Assembly: GCF_007997285.1 (NCBI RefSeq)
Contig: NZ_VORX01000006.1
Location: forward strand, 124,001 to 188,000
Direction: 5' to 3'
DNA from: Gelidibacter salicanalis
GTDB taxonomy: Bacteria > Bacteroidota > Bacteroidia > Flavobacteriales > Flavobacteriaceae
Length of the DNA: 64,000 bases
Numbering within the stretch: the first letter of the stretch is position 1; the number at the start of each line of letters is the position of its first letter. Under the pieces are notes generated by a model. The model saw nothing but the letters and a program-made list of their open reading frames with translations. It searched no databases and was not told the origin of the DNA. The translations under genes and the position numbers were made by a program. Positions 1 through 8,493 of this stretch are shown in pieces.

Positions 1-380
1 GTGGCATAACCAAACATCATCCCTTGGTCTCCTGCACCTTGCTCTTCTTTGTTTGCCCTGTCCACACCTCTGTTGATGTCTTCAGACTGCTCATGGATGG
101 CGGAAAATACGCCACAAGAATTGCCATCAAACATATAGGCACCTTTCGTGTACCCAATTTTATTGATGGTATCTCTAGCTATCTTTTGAACGTCTATGTA
201 CGTGTTAGACCTTACTTCTCCTGCCAGCACAACTTGTCCGGTGGTGACCAAGGTTTCACAAGCTACTTTTGAGTCTTTGTCAAAAGCTAAAAAATTATCG
301 ATGAGAGCATCACTAATTTGATCTGCTACTTTATCAGGGTGTCCTTCAGAAACGCTCTCTGAGGTGAATAAATACGCCAT
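1..380 (-). CDS. metK: S-adenosylmethionine synthetase, N-terminal part (cut by window edge)
   Basis: MetK makes S-adenosylmethionine from methionine and ATP in the cytosol. About 126 N-terminal residues are visible, and the 3' end lies outside the window. The start [20 protein letters not shown] carries the family's N-terminal ATP/methionine-binding motif (SEGHPDK), and further on [13 protein letters not shown] matches the conserved central signature GAGDQG. The ATG at 378-380 is at the family's usual start. The gene is divergent from the methionine operon and has its own promoter and a structured leader upstream, so it is probably controlled by the methionine/SAM supply. Family assignment is certain; completeness cannot be judged. 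Confidence 0.97.
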   Translation of the reverse strand, partial: MAYLFTSESVSEGHPDKVADQISDALIDNFLAFDKDSKVACETLVTTGQVVLAGEVRSNTYIDVQKIARDTINKIGYTKGAYMFDGNSCGVFSAIHEQSEDINRGVDRANKEEQGAGDQGMMFGYA

Positions 381-405
381 ATCCTTTTGTTTATTATAGG
401 ATTAC

Positions 406-533
406 GGAAGATTTGACGTTGCGCGTCGAAGGAAGTTTGCACTGCCTTTAGCATTTTTCATCCCCTACTTGATAGGGAATCTCGTCCTCGGATGTTCCGA
501 TTCAGAAGAGGTTGCAATCAGTCAAATCTTTCC
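406..533 (-). promoter_or_regulatory. Structured 5' leader of metK, possible SAM-sensing RNA
   Basis: On the minus strand this leader is enclosed by complementary arms (521-533 with 406-417, sharing GATTTGAC/GTCAAATC and pairing over about 12 bp with one bulged A). Inside are a hairpin with 8-bp arms (460-480), a small hairpin (488-500), and two unpaired conserved-looking strings, TGATTGCAACC (510-520) and AATGCTAAAGG (445-455). The two strings resemble the core of SAM-II type riboswitches (TGATT..AACC and AAATG.GCTAAAGG). It does not resemble the two SAM-I elements in this window. The structure is visible; the ligand is inference. Confidence 0.55.
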
Positions 534-550
534 TCTTAATTAATATAAGG

Positions 551-580
551 CAAAAGTAAAAAAATTAAACGGATGGCAAA
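551..580 (-). promoter_or_regulatory. metK promoter (Bacteroidota type)
   Basis: Minus strand: a TTTG at 577-580 and TACTTTTG at 551-558, separated by 18 bp, fit the Bacteroidota promoter pattern TTG-N17-23-TAnnTTTG. Transcription would start about 10 bp before the structured metK leader, so the whole leader would be in the transcript. Confidence 0.55.
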
Positions 581-786
581 TCCTTTTAAATCTATTTCAT
601 TTAAAATTAACTTATAATTTTATTTTCGGATCAATAAAATATGTTGTAACCCTTAGTTAATATGGGCTTAGTGGGTTGTTTTTATCTTGCGATATGAGGC
701 CGCTTTTAAAATTAAATCCTAAATAATTTGGAATTGTAACATTTGTGTTGCAATATTTGTGCTCACAAAGTTCAAAACTTATTGAA

Positions 787-908
787 GTGTTATCAAGAAA
801 GGCGGAGGGATTAGACCCGATGAAGCCTTAGCAACCCTCTAGCAATGGAGAAGGTGCTAAATTCTACTTAATTGCTGATTCATTTATCGGCTAATTGGAT
901 AGATAACT
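787..908 (+). promoter_or_regulatory. SAM-I (S-box) riboswitch upstream of metY
   Basis: The closing helix is GTTATC (789-794) with GATAAC (902-907). The interior has the S-box core in order: AAGAAAGGCGGAGGGATTAG, ACCCGATGAAGCC, TTAGCAACC, then AAGGTGCTAAATTCTAC. These strings match the SAM-I consensus (GAGGGA, GATGAAGCC, GCAACC, GGTGCTAA). High SAM is expected to switch off metY and perhaps genes behind it. A nearly identical element lies upstream of metH. Confidence 0.93.
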
Positions 909-912
909 AAAC

Positions 913-946
913 ATAATTACTCATCTGTAATTATAATTTTCTTTTT
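913..946 (+). terminator. Probable riboswitch expression platform terminator
   Basis: Directly behind the SAM-I aptamer, ATAATTAC (913-920) and GTAATTAT (927-934) form an 8-bp AT-only hairpin followed by a T-rich tract (TTTTCTTTTT). Its position fits the regulated terminator of the riboswitch, but the stem is weak, so this is a moderate call. Confidence 0.45.
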
Positions 947-1027
947 AACATTTTTCTATTTGGTACGTCAGTGATGACGCATTTGGCTTTTGTTTTAATT
1001 CATTTATTAACTCAAAAAACTAGAAAA

Positions 1028-2320
1028 ATGAGTACACACAAATTCGCAACCCAAGCGTTGCACGCCGGACACGATGTTCAAGCAAATGGAGGCACCAGAG
1101 CTGTGCCAATTTACCAATCTACAGCCTATGTTTTTAAAGATTCTGACCATGCTGCAAACTTATTTGCCTTGGCAGAACCGGGAAACATCTACACAAGAAT
1201 CAACAATCCTACCAACGACATTTTAGAGCAGCGTTTAGCAGCACTAGATGGTGGAATTGCAGCCGTGGTAACCGCTTCTGGTACTGCAGCAATTGCTACA
1301 ACTTTATTAACTTTGTTAAGAGCTGGAGATCATATTGTAGCCTCCAGTAGCCTTTACGGTGGAACTTACAATTTATTAAGCGTTACGTTGCCAAGACACG
1401 GCATCACTACAACATTTGTAGATCCTTCCGATCCTGAAAATTTTGATAAAGCCGTTCAGGAAAACACGAGAGTTGTATTTATTGAGTCTTTAGGAAATCC
1501 GAAATTGGATGTCTTAGATATCAAAGGCATTTCAAAAGCCGCAAAAGCGCATAAAATTCCATTAATTGTAGACAATACGATTGCTACTTCATATTTGGTA
1601 AAACCCATTGAACATGGCGCCAATATTGTCATTCATTCCTTAACAAAATACGTTAATGGTAATGGTACCGCTCTTGGGGGTGCTATTATTGACGCGGGAA
1701 CATTTGATTGGACAAATGGAAAATTCCCAGAGTTTACGGAGCCTTCTGCAGGATATCACGGTTTGGTGTATGCTGATGTATTAAAAGAAGCGTCATTTAT
1801 TGCTAAAGTACGTATTGAAGGGTTGCGCGATTATGGTTCAGCTTTGAGTCCGTTTAATGCGTTTCAAATTATTCAAGGATTGGAAACCTTAGAGCTCCGT
1901 ATCAAACAACACAGTAAAAGTGCGTTAGCATTAGCCAAATGGTTGCAAGATCAAAAAGAAGTGACCTGGGTAAATTATCCTGGACTTGACAGCAGTCCGT
2001 ATAAAGCTTTGGCAGACAAATATTTGCCTGAAGGACAAAGCGGCCTGGTTACATTTGGCGTTATTGGTGGTTATGAATCGGCCAAAACCATAGCTGATAA
2101 AACTCAATTATTCTCTTTATTAGCAAATATTGGCGACACGAAATCGCTGATCATTCACCCAGCAAGTACCACGCATCAACAATTATCTGATGAGGCTCAG
2201 AAAACTACAGGAACGACTAAAGACTTAATCCGCTTGTCTGTTGGTTTGGAGCATATTGATGATTTAAAAGCCGATTTGAAACACGCCTTCTCACTAATTA
2301 AAGCAAAGGCAGAAGCTTAA
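1028..2320 (+). CDS. metY: O-acetylhomoserine sulfhydrylase / aminocarboxypropyltransferase
   Basis: MetY is a PLP enzyme that joins O-acetylhomoserine and sulfide to homocysteine (direct sulfhydrylation). The 430-residue product starts MSTHKFATQALHAGHD, as in the family. The phosphate-binding and pairing regions are seen (TASGTAAIATTLLTLLRAGD, ESLGNPKLDV), the PLP lysine lies in HSLTKYVNGNG, and the C-terminus has HPASTTHQQLSDE. An in-frame ATG at 971 would add 19 residues unlike the family, so 1028 is preferred. It lies behind a SAM-I riboswitch and is followed by a strong hairpin terminator. Length is normal for MetY, which is longer than MetZ or MetB. Confidence 0.95.
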   Translation: MSTHKFATQALHAGHDVQANGGTRAVPIYQSTAYVFKDSDHAANLFALAEPGNIYTRINNPTNDILEQRLAALDGGIAAVVTASGTAAIATTLLTLLRAGDHIVASSSLYGGTYNLLSVTLPRHGITTTFVDPSDPENFDKAVQENTRVVFIESLGNPKLDVLDIKGISKAAKAHKIPLIVDNTIATSYLVKPIEHGANIVIHSLTKYVNGNGTALGGAIIDAGTFDWTNGKFPEFTEPSAGYHGLVYADVLKEASFIAKVRIEGLRDYGSALSPFNAFQIIQGLETLELRIKQHSKSALALAKWLQDQKEVTWVNYPGLDSSPYKALADKYLPEGQSGLVTFGVIGGYESAKTIADKTQLFSLLANIGDTKSLIIHPASTTHQQLSDEAQKTTGTTKDLIRLSVGLEHIDDLKADLKHAFSLIKAKAEA

Positions 2321-2330
2321 TACTTATTTA

Positions 2331-2368
2331 AAAGCAAGTCTGCTATTGTAAAGCAGACTTGCTTTTTG
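2331..2368 (+). terminator. Intrinsic terminator after metY
   Basis: AAAGCAAGTCTGCT (2331-2344) and AGCAGACTTGCTTT (2352-2365) form a 14-bp perfect stem with a 7-nt loop, running into T residues. This is the strongest intrinsic terminator in the region. It implies partial or full uncoupling of metY from metX-thrA. Confidence 0.85.
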
Positions 2369-2390
2369 TAATATACCTAATATGTGTTTT

Positions 2391-5300
2391 ATGATTCCAC
2401 TGAATTTTCTAAAAATTAAAAAGTACACCACTGAAAATGGCACTGACGTAGACATTCAATTGTCCTATGAGCTATTCGGTCAGCCGTTGCATGAAGCACA
2501 AATTGTATTGGTTAATCATGCGTTGACTGGTAATAGTAATGTGGCGGGCGAAGGTGGTTGGTGGTTAGATGTGATTGGTCCTGAAAAAGTGATTGATACC
2601 AACGTCTATACAATTTTATCATTTAATATCCCAGGAAATGGTTATGACGGCTTCGTAATTGACAATTATAAAGATTTTGTAGCGCGGGATATTGCTAAAT
2701 TATTCTTGGAAGGCCTAAAACAGCTCAAAATCTCTAAATTGTTTGCTTTAATTGGAGGTTCGTTAGGTGGAGGAATTGCTTGGGAAATGGCGTTCCTAGC
2801 GCCAACATTGGCCGAGCATCTCATTCCTGTCGCAACCGATTGGAAGTCTACCGACTGGCTTATTGCCAATTGCCAGATTCAAGAGCAGTTTTTAGTCAAT
2901 TCCAGCAATCCTGTGCACGATGCTCGGATGCACGCCATGTTGTGCTACAGAACTCCTAAGTCATTTAAAGAGCGGTTTCAACGCAGTAAAAATGACGACT
3001 TGGAAATCTTTAATGTGGAAAGTTGGTTGTTGCACCACGGCAATAAATTGCAGGAACGTTTTCAATTGTCAGCCTATAAGCTGATGAACCAGTTGTTAAA
3101 AACCATTGACGTGACTAAAAACAATGGTAATAATCCTGATATTTTGAACGCCATCCATTCAAACATCACCATTGTTGGTGTAGATTCTGATTTATTCTTT
3201 ACGGCTGAAGAAAATAGGGAAACTCAAAAGCAACTCGCCCTAACCCATCCCAATGTCACCTATAGCGAAATCAATTCAGACCACGGGCACGACGCTTTTT
3301 TAATAGAATTTGAACAATTGGAAAAAATTATTGAGCCCATATTTAGGCCAAATACAGCACATAAGAAAATGAAAATATTAAAATTTGGAGGAAGATCCTT
3401 GGCCAATGGTGAAGGTTTAAAACATACCCTAGCCATCATAAAAAATAAAGTAACAGCTCAAGATAAGATAGCCGTGGTAGTGTCAGCACGTGGTAACGCT
3501 ACTGATGACTTGGAACAGATTTTATCACAAGCATCACGGCGCGAGGATTATCAAGCAGAATTTGATGCCTTCAAAACGTATCAAACGGAACCTTTGCCAA
3601 CAATAGATTTTAAAGAGGAATTTACAGCTTTAGAGAATATTTTTCACGGCGTCAGACTTTTAGGCGATTATAGCAATAAAATAAAAGCGGAAGTTTTGGC
3701 CTATGGTGAGCTCCTTTCGGCAAAGTTGATTACGGCCTTGTTAAGGAACAACAACATTAATGCGAATGCCACAAATGCCGCATTGCTCATTAAAACAGAC
3801 GATGATTTCCTTAATGCCCAACCTAATCAAAAGCAATCCCGTGAGAATGTTTTGGCGCATTTTAAAAATTTCAATGGTACAACAGTGAATATTGTCACTG
3901 GTTTTATAGGTTCGAACTCCAAAAACGAAATCACCCTATTGGGTAGGAATGGCAGCAATTATTCGGCATCCTTGTTGGCAAATTATCTCGATGCCGAAGA
4001 GCTTCAAAATTATACACATGTTAACGGAATTTACACGGCAAATCCTGATCTGGTGCCTGATGCTCAAAAAATAAGAGAATTGTCATTTTCAGAAGCCAAT
4101 GAGTTGGCCAATTTTGGAACTACGGTATTGCACGCTAAAACCATCATTCCATTGTTGGAAAAGAATATCAAACTTCGAATTTTAAATACTTTTAACTCAG
4201 ATGATGAAGGCACGTTGATCTCGGCGAAAGCAAATTCTAAAGAAGTGACGTCCTTATCTGTCTTGGATAATGTGGCCCTATTGAATTTAGAAGGACGCGG
4301 CTTGCTCGGAAAGGTAGGTGTGGATGCACGAATATTCAAAGCATTGAGCCAACATAATATCAGTGTCAGTATTGTTTCACAAGGATCTTCTGAGCGGGGC
4401 ATTGGTTTGGTAATTGATGCGGATAAAGCCACTCAGGCCGTTATTGCCTTGGAACGTGAGTTTGAAAATGATTTCTATTCTCAAGATGTCAATAAAATTG
4501 AGGTCATTGATGATGTGTCGGTAATTTCCATAATTGGGATTGAATTGGGGTCGTTTCATAAACCGTTCAATGCATTAATTAAAAACCAAATCACGCCATT
4601 ATTGTTTAACAACACTGTAACGGGTAGAAACGTGAGTTTGGTAGTGCGGAAAAAACAATTACACAAAGCGGTTAATGTTATTCATGGCGAAGTTTTTGGA
4701 GTTTCCAAGAAAATCAATATTGCCATATTCGGACATGGTGGGGTTGGTGGAGCACTGATCAATCAAATTTTAAAATCAAAACAGGATATTGAAAAACGAA
4801 AAGGCATCAATTTAAATGTTTTTGCCATTGCCAATTCCAAGCATGTGCTTCTCAATAAAAAAGGCGCTGATGAAAATTGGAAACAGTCGCTAGCGAACAC
4901 ATCAGAAAGCTATACGGTACAAGATATTATTGACTTTGCAAAAACACACCATCTCGAGAATCTTATTGCTGTAGATAATACGGCAAGTTCAGAGTTTTAT
5001 AATAATTACATTCCGTTGGTGGAGGCCGGATTTGATTTGGTGTCTTCTAATAAAATCGCCAATACGATTTCTCATGATTTCTATACAGAACTTAGAGAAA
5101 ATTTGGAGCAGAATAAAAAGAATTATTTATACGAAACTACGGTTGGTGCTGGATTACCTTTGATTGATACTATTAAATTACTACACGAATCAGGTGAGAA
5201 TATTACCCGTATTAGAGGAGTGTTCTCAGGAACCTTGAGCTATTTGTTTAATAATTTCTCCGTTAAAGATCAACCGTTTAGCACGATAATTCAGGAAACT

Positions 5301-5786
5301 ATTGATAAAGGCTTTACAGAACCAGATCCAAGGGAGGATTTCTCAGGAAATGACGTGGCCAGAAAATTGTTGATATTGGCAAGAGAACTCGATTTGCAAA
5401 ATGAGTTTACGGATATTTCTGTAGAAAATCTGATTCCTGAAGCCTATAGAGATATTACTACCGCAAAGTTTTTAGAGCAATTGGAGGTATTGGACGAGAA
5501 GTTCCAGACGATAAAGGTTGAACAAAAGGAAGGTCATGTGTTGCGTTATGTAGGCGACTTATCCGGTGACCTTACAAAAGATAAAGGACGTCTTGAAGTC
5601 AAATTGGTGTCCGTTCCATTGGATAGCACGTTGGGGCATATTAAGGGCTCCGATGCTATTTTTGAAATTTTTACAGAATCTTACGGCGAGCAACCTATCG
5701 TTATTCAGGGGGCAGGAGCAGGAGCAGAAGTGACTGCTAGAGGAGTCTTTGGAGATATTTTGAGATTGTCAAAACACATAAATTAA
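2391..5786 (+). CDS. metX-thrA: Fusion of homoserine O-acetyltransferase-like domain with aspartokinase/homoserine dehydrogenase
   Basis: One 1131-residue frame holds two known proteins. Residues 1-326 are an alpha/beta-hydrolase of the MetX type: HALTGNSN in the oxyanion region, nucleophile Ser124 in GGSLGGG, and an Asp/His pair in VGVDSD and SDHGHDAF. Residues 327-1131 are ThrA: aspartokinase from MKILKFGGRSLANGEG, regulatory ACT region (about 620-780), then homoserine dehydrogenase from AIFGHGGVGGA with GAGLPLIDTIKLL and GVFSGTLSYLFNNF. The ThrA part alone (805 residues) is full-length. The protein would carry out aspartyl phosphorylation, homoserine formation and homoserine acylation. ATG 2391 is chosen over 2382 because MIPLNFLK reads like the family start. 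No stop separates the parts; an internal ATG at 3369 could also yield free ThrA. MetX is short and divergent, so its activity is less certain than ThrA's. Confidence 0.9.
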   Translation: MIPLNFLKIKKYTTENGTDVDIQLSYELFGQPLHEAQIVLVNHALTGNSNVAGEGGWWLDVIGPEKVIDTNVYTILSFNIPGNGYDGFVIDNYKDFVARDIAKLFLEGLKQLKISKLFALIGGSLGGGIAWEMAFLAPTLAEHLIPVATDWKSTDWLIANCQIQEQFLVNSSNPVHDARMHAMLCYRTPKSFKERFQRSKNDDLEIFNVESWLLHHGNKLQERFQLSAYKLMNQLLKTIDVTKNNGNNPDILNAIHSNITIVGVDSDLFFTAEENRETQKQLALTHPNVTYSEINSDHGHDAFLIEFEQLEKIIEPIFRPNTAHKKMKILKFGGRSLANGEGLKHTLAIIKNKVTAQDKIAVVVSARGNATDDLEQILSQASRREDYQAEFDAFKTYQTEPLPTIDFKEEFTALENIFHGVRLLGDYSNKIKAEVLAYGELLSAKLITALLRNNNINANATNAALLIKTDDDFLNAQPNQKQSRENVLAHFKNFNGTTVNIVTGFIGSNSKNEITLLGRNGSNYSASLLANYLDAEELQNYTHVNGIYTANPDLVPDAQKIRELSFSEANELANFGTTVLHAKTIIPLLEKNIKLRILNTFNSDDEGTLISAKANSKEVTSLSVLDNVALLNLEGRGLLGKVGVDARIFKALSQHNISVSIVSQGSSERGIGLVIDADKATQAVIALEREFENDFYSQDVNKIEVIDDVSVISIIGIELGSFHKPFNALIKNQITPLLFNNTVTGRNVSLVVRKKQLHKAVNVIHGEVFGVSKKINIAIFGHGGVGGALINQILKSKQDIEKRKGINLNVFAIANSKHVLLNKKGADENWKQSLANTSESYTVQDIIDFAKTHHLENLIAVDNTASSEFYNNYIPLVEAGFDLVSSNKIANTISHDFYTELRENLEQNKKNYLYETTVGAGLPLIDTIKLLHESGENITRIRGVFSGTLSYLFNNFSVKDQPFSTIIQETIDKGFTEPDPREDFSGNDVARKLLILARELDLQNEFTDISVENLIPEAYRDITTAKFLEQLEVLDEKFQTIKVEQKEGHVLRYVGDLSGDLTKDKGRLEVKLVSVPLDSTLGHIKGSDAIFEIFTESYGEQPIVIQGAGAGAEVTARGVFGDILRLSKHIN

Positions 5787-5796
5787 CATCCTGTCC

Positions 5797-5844
5797 CTCG
5801 AGCGCAGTCGAGAGGTTAACCTAGAGATCTCGACTGCGCTCGAT
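5797..5844 (+). repeat. Palindromic dispersed repeat (GAGCGCAGTCGA family)
   Basis: TCGAGCGCAGTCGAGA (5798-5813) and TCTCGACTGCGCTCGA (5828-5843) are perfect 16-bp inverted arms, with a further palindrome GGTTAACC between them. The 12-bp core GAGCGCAGTCGA recurs inside paaH at 58440-58451. It lies between metX-thrA and metZ and could act as a hairpin in the transcript. Confidence 0.8.
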
Positions 5845-5861
5845 CTGACCAATAGAATCAT

Positions 5862-7040
5862 ATGATGAGTAGAGAACATAAATTCGAAACCGACGCTATT
5901 AGAACTCAAATGGAACGTTCAGAATTTCTGGAACATTCCACACCGTTACATTTAACATCAAGCTTTATTTTTGAAGATGCTGAAGACATGCGAGCGTCAT
6001 TTGCTGAAGAAAAAGAGCGAAATATATATAGCCGTTTTACCAATCCGAACACGTCAGAATTTGTAGATAAAATGTGTAAGTTGGAAGGTGCAGAAAGTGG
6101 CTATGCGTTTGCAACGGGAATGGCCGCTGTGTTTTCAACCTTTGCCGCTTTGTTAAACGCAGGAGATCACATTGTGTCAGCGCGGAGTATTTTTGGATCT
6201 ACCCATACCTTGTTCACCAAGTTTCTACCCAAATGGAATATAGAAACCAGTTATTTTAAGGTGGATGAAGTTGACAACATTGAAAGTTTGATTCAGCCCA
6301 ACACCAAGATATTATATGTGGAAAGTCCCACAAACCCAGCCGTTGATATTCTCGATTTAGAGGTGTTGGGAAACATCGCTAAGAAGCACAATTTAATCTT
6401 CGTTATTGACAATTGCTTTGCGACTCCTTATTTGCAAAATCCGATTAAGTTTGGCGCTGATTTAGTGATTCATTCCGCCACGAAATTGATTGATGGTCAG
6501 GGGCGTGTGTTAGGGGGCGTTACTGTAGGACGGGCTGATTTGATGCGAGAAATCTATCTCTTTTCCAGAAATACAGGGCCTGCCTTATCGCCGTTTAACG
6601 CTTGGATTCTTTCTAAAAGCTTAGAGACGTTGGGTGTAAGAGTGGATAGACACTGTGAAAATGCGCTCAAGGTGGCCGAGTTTTTAGAAATGCATAGTAA
6701 AGTAGCCTTAGTGAAATACCCATTTTTAAAATCGCATCCGCAGTATGAGTTGGCCAAAAAGCAAATGAAACAAGGTGGTAATGTTGTAGCGTTTGAAGTT
6801 AAAGGAGGCATAGAGGCAGGACGGCAATTTTTAAATCAATTAAAAATGCTCTCACTATCGGCTAACCTAGGCGATACGCGTTCTATAGCCACGCATCCGG
6901 CAAGTACCACGCATAGTAAATTGAGCGAAGCGGACCGTTTGGAAGTTGGCATTTCTGACGGATTGGTTCGAATTTCGGTGGGCTTAGAACATGTGGATGA
7001 TATTATTGCTGACTTGAAACAGGCATTAGAATATGTTTAA
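5862..7040 (+). CDS. metZ: Trans-sulfuration PLP enzyme, O-succinylhomoserine sulfhydrylase (MetZ)-like
   Basis: A 392-residue Cys/Met metabolism PLP enzyme. It shows SGYAFATGMAAVFSTFAALL, ESPTNPAVDILDL, the PLP lysine in HSATKLIDGQG, and HPASTTHSKLSEADR near the C-terminus. The length and the GQGRVLGG segment favour MetZ over MetY; cystathionine gamma-synthase remains possible. It would make homocysteine from activated homoserine and sulfide, overlapping with MetY 3.5 kb upstream. Two adjacent ATG codons (5862 and 5865) are equally possible. It follows metX-thrA after a palindromic repeat, and the Rrf2 regulator starts 18 bp downstream. Confidence 0.85.
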   Translation: MMSREHKFETDAIRTQMERSEFLEHSTPLHLTSSFIFEDAEDMRASFAEEKERNIYSRFTNPNTSEFVDKMCKLEGAESGYAFATGMAAVFSTFAALLNAGDHIVSARSIFGSTHTLFTKFLPKWNIETSYFKVDEVDNIESLIQPNTKILYVESPTNPAVDILDLEVLGNIAKKHNLIFVIDNCFATPYLQNPIKFGADLVIHSATKLIDGQGRVLGGVTVGRADLMREIYLFSRNTGPALSPFNAWILSKSLETLGVRVDRHCENALKVAEFLEMHSKVALVKYPFLKSHPQYELAKKQMKQGGNVVAFEVKGGIEAGRQFLNQLKMLSLSANLGDTRSIATHPASTTHSKLSEADRLEVGISDGLVRISVGLEHVDDIIADLKQALEYV

Positions 7041-7058
7041 AAAAAGTATCTTTGCGGG

Positions 7059-7472
7059 ATGCTTTCAAAAAAGACGAAATACGGGATAAAGGCACTCACC
7101 TATCTAGCCAAGCAGGAGACAGGCGTTCCAGTATCAATTGCGACCATTTCTGAAATGGAAAATATTTCTCTTAAATTTTTAGAAAGCATTCTGCTAACGC
7201 TTCGTAAAAGTGGATTATTAGGCTCTAAAAAAGGTAAAGCAGGCGGTTACTACCTGCTTAAAGATCCAAAAGATGTTAAAATGACCATGGTCATGAGAGT
7301 GTTGGAAGGACCTATTGCTATGGTGTCTTGTGTGAGTTTAAATTATTACGAAAAGTGCGCGGACTGTCCGGATGAGACAGCATGTGCCGTACATCATCTG
7401 ATGATTCGGGTACGGGATAGTAACCTAAAAATATACGGAGAAACCTCTTTAGCCGACTTGATCAGTTATTAA
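7059..7472 (+). CDS. Rrf2-family transcriptional regulator
   Basis: A 137-residue Rrf2/IscR/CymR-type protein. The winged helix-turn-helix spans residues 1-65 (KTKYGIKALTYLAKQ, ISLKFLESILLTLRKSGLL, KKGKAGGYYL). The C-terminal half carries four cysteines (Cys at CVSLNYYEKCADCPDETAC), which in this family can bind an Fe-S cluster or sense redox or sulfur state. Placement between methionine and sulfate-assimilation genes suggests it controls cysteine or sulfate genes, as CymR does in Firmicutes; that role is inference. TATCTTTG at 7047-7054, only 4 bp before the ATG, would give a nearly leaderless transcript. Confidence 0.9.
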   Translation: MLSKKTKYGIKALTYLAKQETGVPVSIATISEMENISLKFLESILLTLRKSGLLGSKKGKAGGYYLLKDPKDVKMTMVMRVLEGPIAMVSCVSLNYYEKCADCPDETACAVHHLMIRVRDSNLKIYGETSLADLISY

Positions 7473-7510
7473 ATCCGCAAAAAAAACCTATTATTTTTAT
7501 TGATTTCAGG

Positions 7511-7575
7511 TTGCCCTTTTTAAAAATAATATTTAGGTTTGCATATTACCCTACTAATTCTATAGGAGTAAAGTG
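7511..7575 (+). promoter_or_regulatory. Promoter and candidate operator of the sulfate-assimilation operon
   Basis: TTG (7511-7513) and TAGGTTTG (7534-7541), 20 bp apart, match the Bacteroidota promoter well. Just downstream, at the expected transcription start, CCCTACTAATTCTATAGGAG (7550-7569) is an imperfect palindrome with CCTA/TAGG ends, placed where a repressor such as the neighbouring Rrf2 protein could bind. The operator role is inference. Confidence 0.6.
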
Positions 7576-7597
7576 AAATAATAAAATAGTTATCATA

Positions 7598-7867
7598 ATG
7601 GACACGATTTTTGAATCTGATATAAGACAAGAACAAAGCGAGACTACCACAAGTTCGGGTGTGGAAACCAAAGAAAATATCAAACGAACCATATTAAAAA
7701 CCATTAGTTGGCGCGTTGTAGGAACATTGGCTACCGTGGTCATTTCCTATGTTATAACCGGGACATTAGCCTTGGCATTTTCAATAGGAGCAATAGAGCT
7801 GGTCTCAAAAATGGCCTTATACTTTTTTCATGAACGTGCGTGGAATACTATAAAATGGGGGAAATAA
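7598..7867 (+). CDS. DUF2061 small membrane protein
   Basis: An 89-residue protein. The C-terminal 60 residues match DUF2061: KRTILKTISWRVVGTLATVV, then a second hydrophobic helix (ALAFSIGAIELVSKMALYFF) and the ending HERAWNTIKWG. It has two predicted inner-membrane helices. Biochemical function is unknown. It is the first gene of the cys operon, and its stop overlaps the cysH start (TAATG), which implies translational coupling. A transport or membrane role in sulfate assimilation is only a guess from position. Confidence 0.88.
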   Translation: MDTIFESDIRQEQSETTTSSGVETKENIKRTILKTISWRVVGTLATVVISYVITGTLALAFSIGAIELVSKMALYFFHERAWNTIKWGK

Positions 7868-8481
7868 TGAACATAAATATAGAACAGATCAATTCGGAAT
7901 TACGGACTAAAACGCCGTCGGAAATCATCCAATGGGCAATTGACTTTGCCAAGAAACCGGTGGTAACAACCAATTTCAGGCCTTATGAAGTTGCTATTTT
8001 GCACGCTATCAACACCGTTAAAGCGGACTTGAAAGTGATCTGGTGTGATACGGGTTACAATACACCGCAAACTTATAAGCATGCTGAAATAATTATCAAA
8101 CAACTGGATTTAAATATTCATTTGTACGTCCCGAAACAGACCACTGCCCATCGTGATATCGTATTAGGAATTCCTCATGTTGATGATCCAAAACATAAAC
8201 TTTTTACGGAGCAGGTAAAACTTGAGCCTTTTAAAAGGGCAATGGCGGAGCACCAGCCTGATTTGTGGTTCACAAATTTGCGCAAAGGCCAAACGGCTTT
8301 TAGAAATAGTATTGACATTGTCTCTCAAGGCGCTGACGGAATTATAAAGGTGAGTCCATTTTACTATTGGTCAGATGAAGAACTTGATGCGTACTTAAAT
8401 GAACATAATCTACCTAATGAGTTCAAATATTTTGATCCAACAAAGCAACTAGAGAATAGAGAATGTGGCTTACATGCCTAA
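7867..8481 (+). CDS. cysH: Phosphoadenosine phosphosulfate reductase family protein (thioredoxin-type)
   Basis: A 204-residue adenine nucleotide alpha-hydrolase fold protein that reduces activated sulfate to sulfite. The catalytic cysteine is in the C-terminal ECGLHA (Cys200). The CC...CxxC cysteines that hold the 4Fe-4S cluster of APS reductases are absent, so PAPS rather than APS is the expected substrate. The start at 7867 overlaps the preceding stop by one base and gives MNINIEQINSEL; an upstream ATG at 7840 lies inside DUF2061 and is rejected. cysD follows after 12 bp. No APS kinase gene (cysC) is seen in the operon. Confidence 0.9.
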   Translation: MNINIEQINSELRTKTPSEIIQWAIDFAKKPVVTTNFRPYEVAILHAINTVKADLKVIWCDTGYNTPQTYKHAEIIIKQLDLNIHLYVPKQTTAHRDIVLGIPHVDDPKHKLFTEQVKLEPFKRAMAEHQPDLWFTNLRKGQTAFRNSIDIVSQGADGIIKVSPFYYWSDEELDAYLNEHNLPNEFKYFDPTKQLENRECGLHA

Positions 8482-8493
8482 AAAAATAGACTT

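Noticed and set aside
24-272. Plus-strand open frame of 82 codons at the window start.
   Set aside because: It lies antisense to metK, which matches its family perfectly, and shows no protein features of its own.
971-1027. Extended start for metY at 971.
   Set aside because: The 19 added residues have no similarity to MetY N-termini and lie in the riboswitch leader; ATG 1028 gives the family start.
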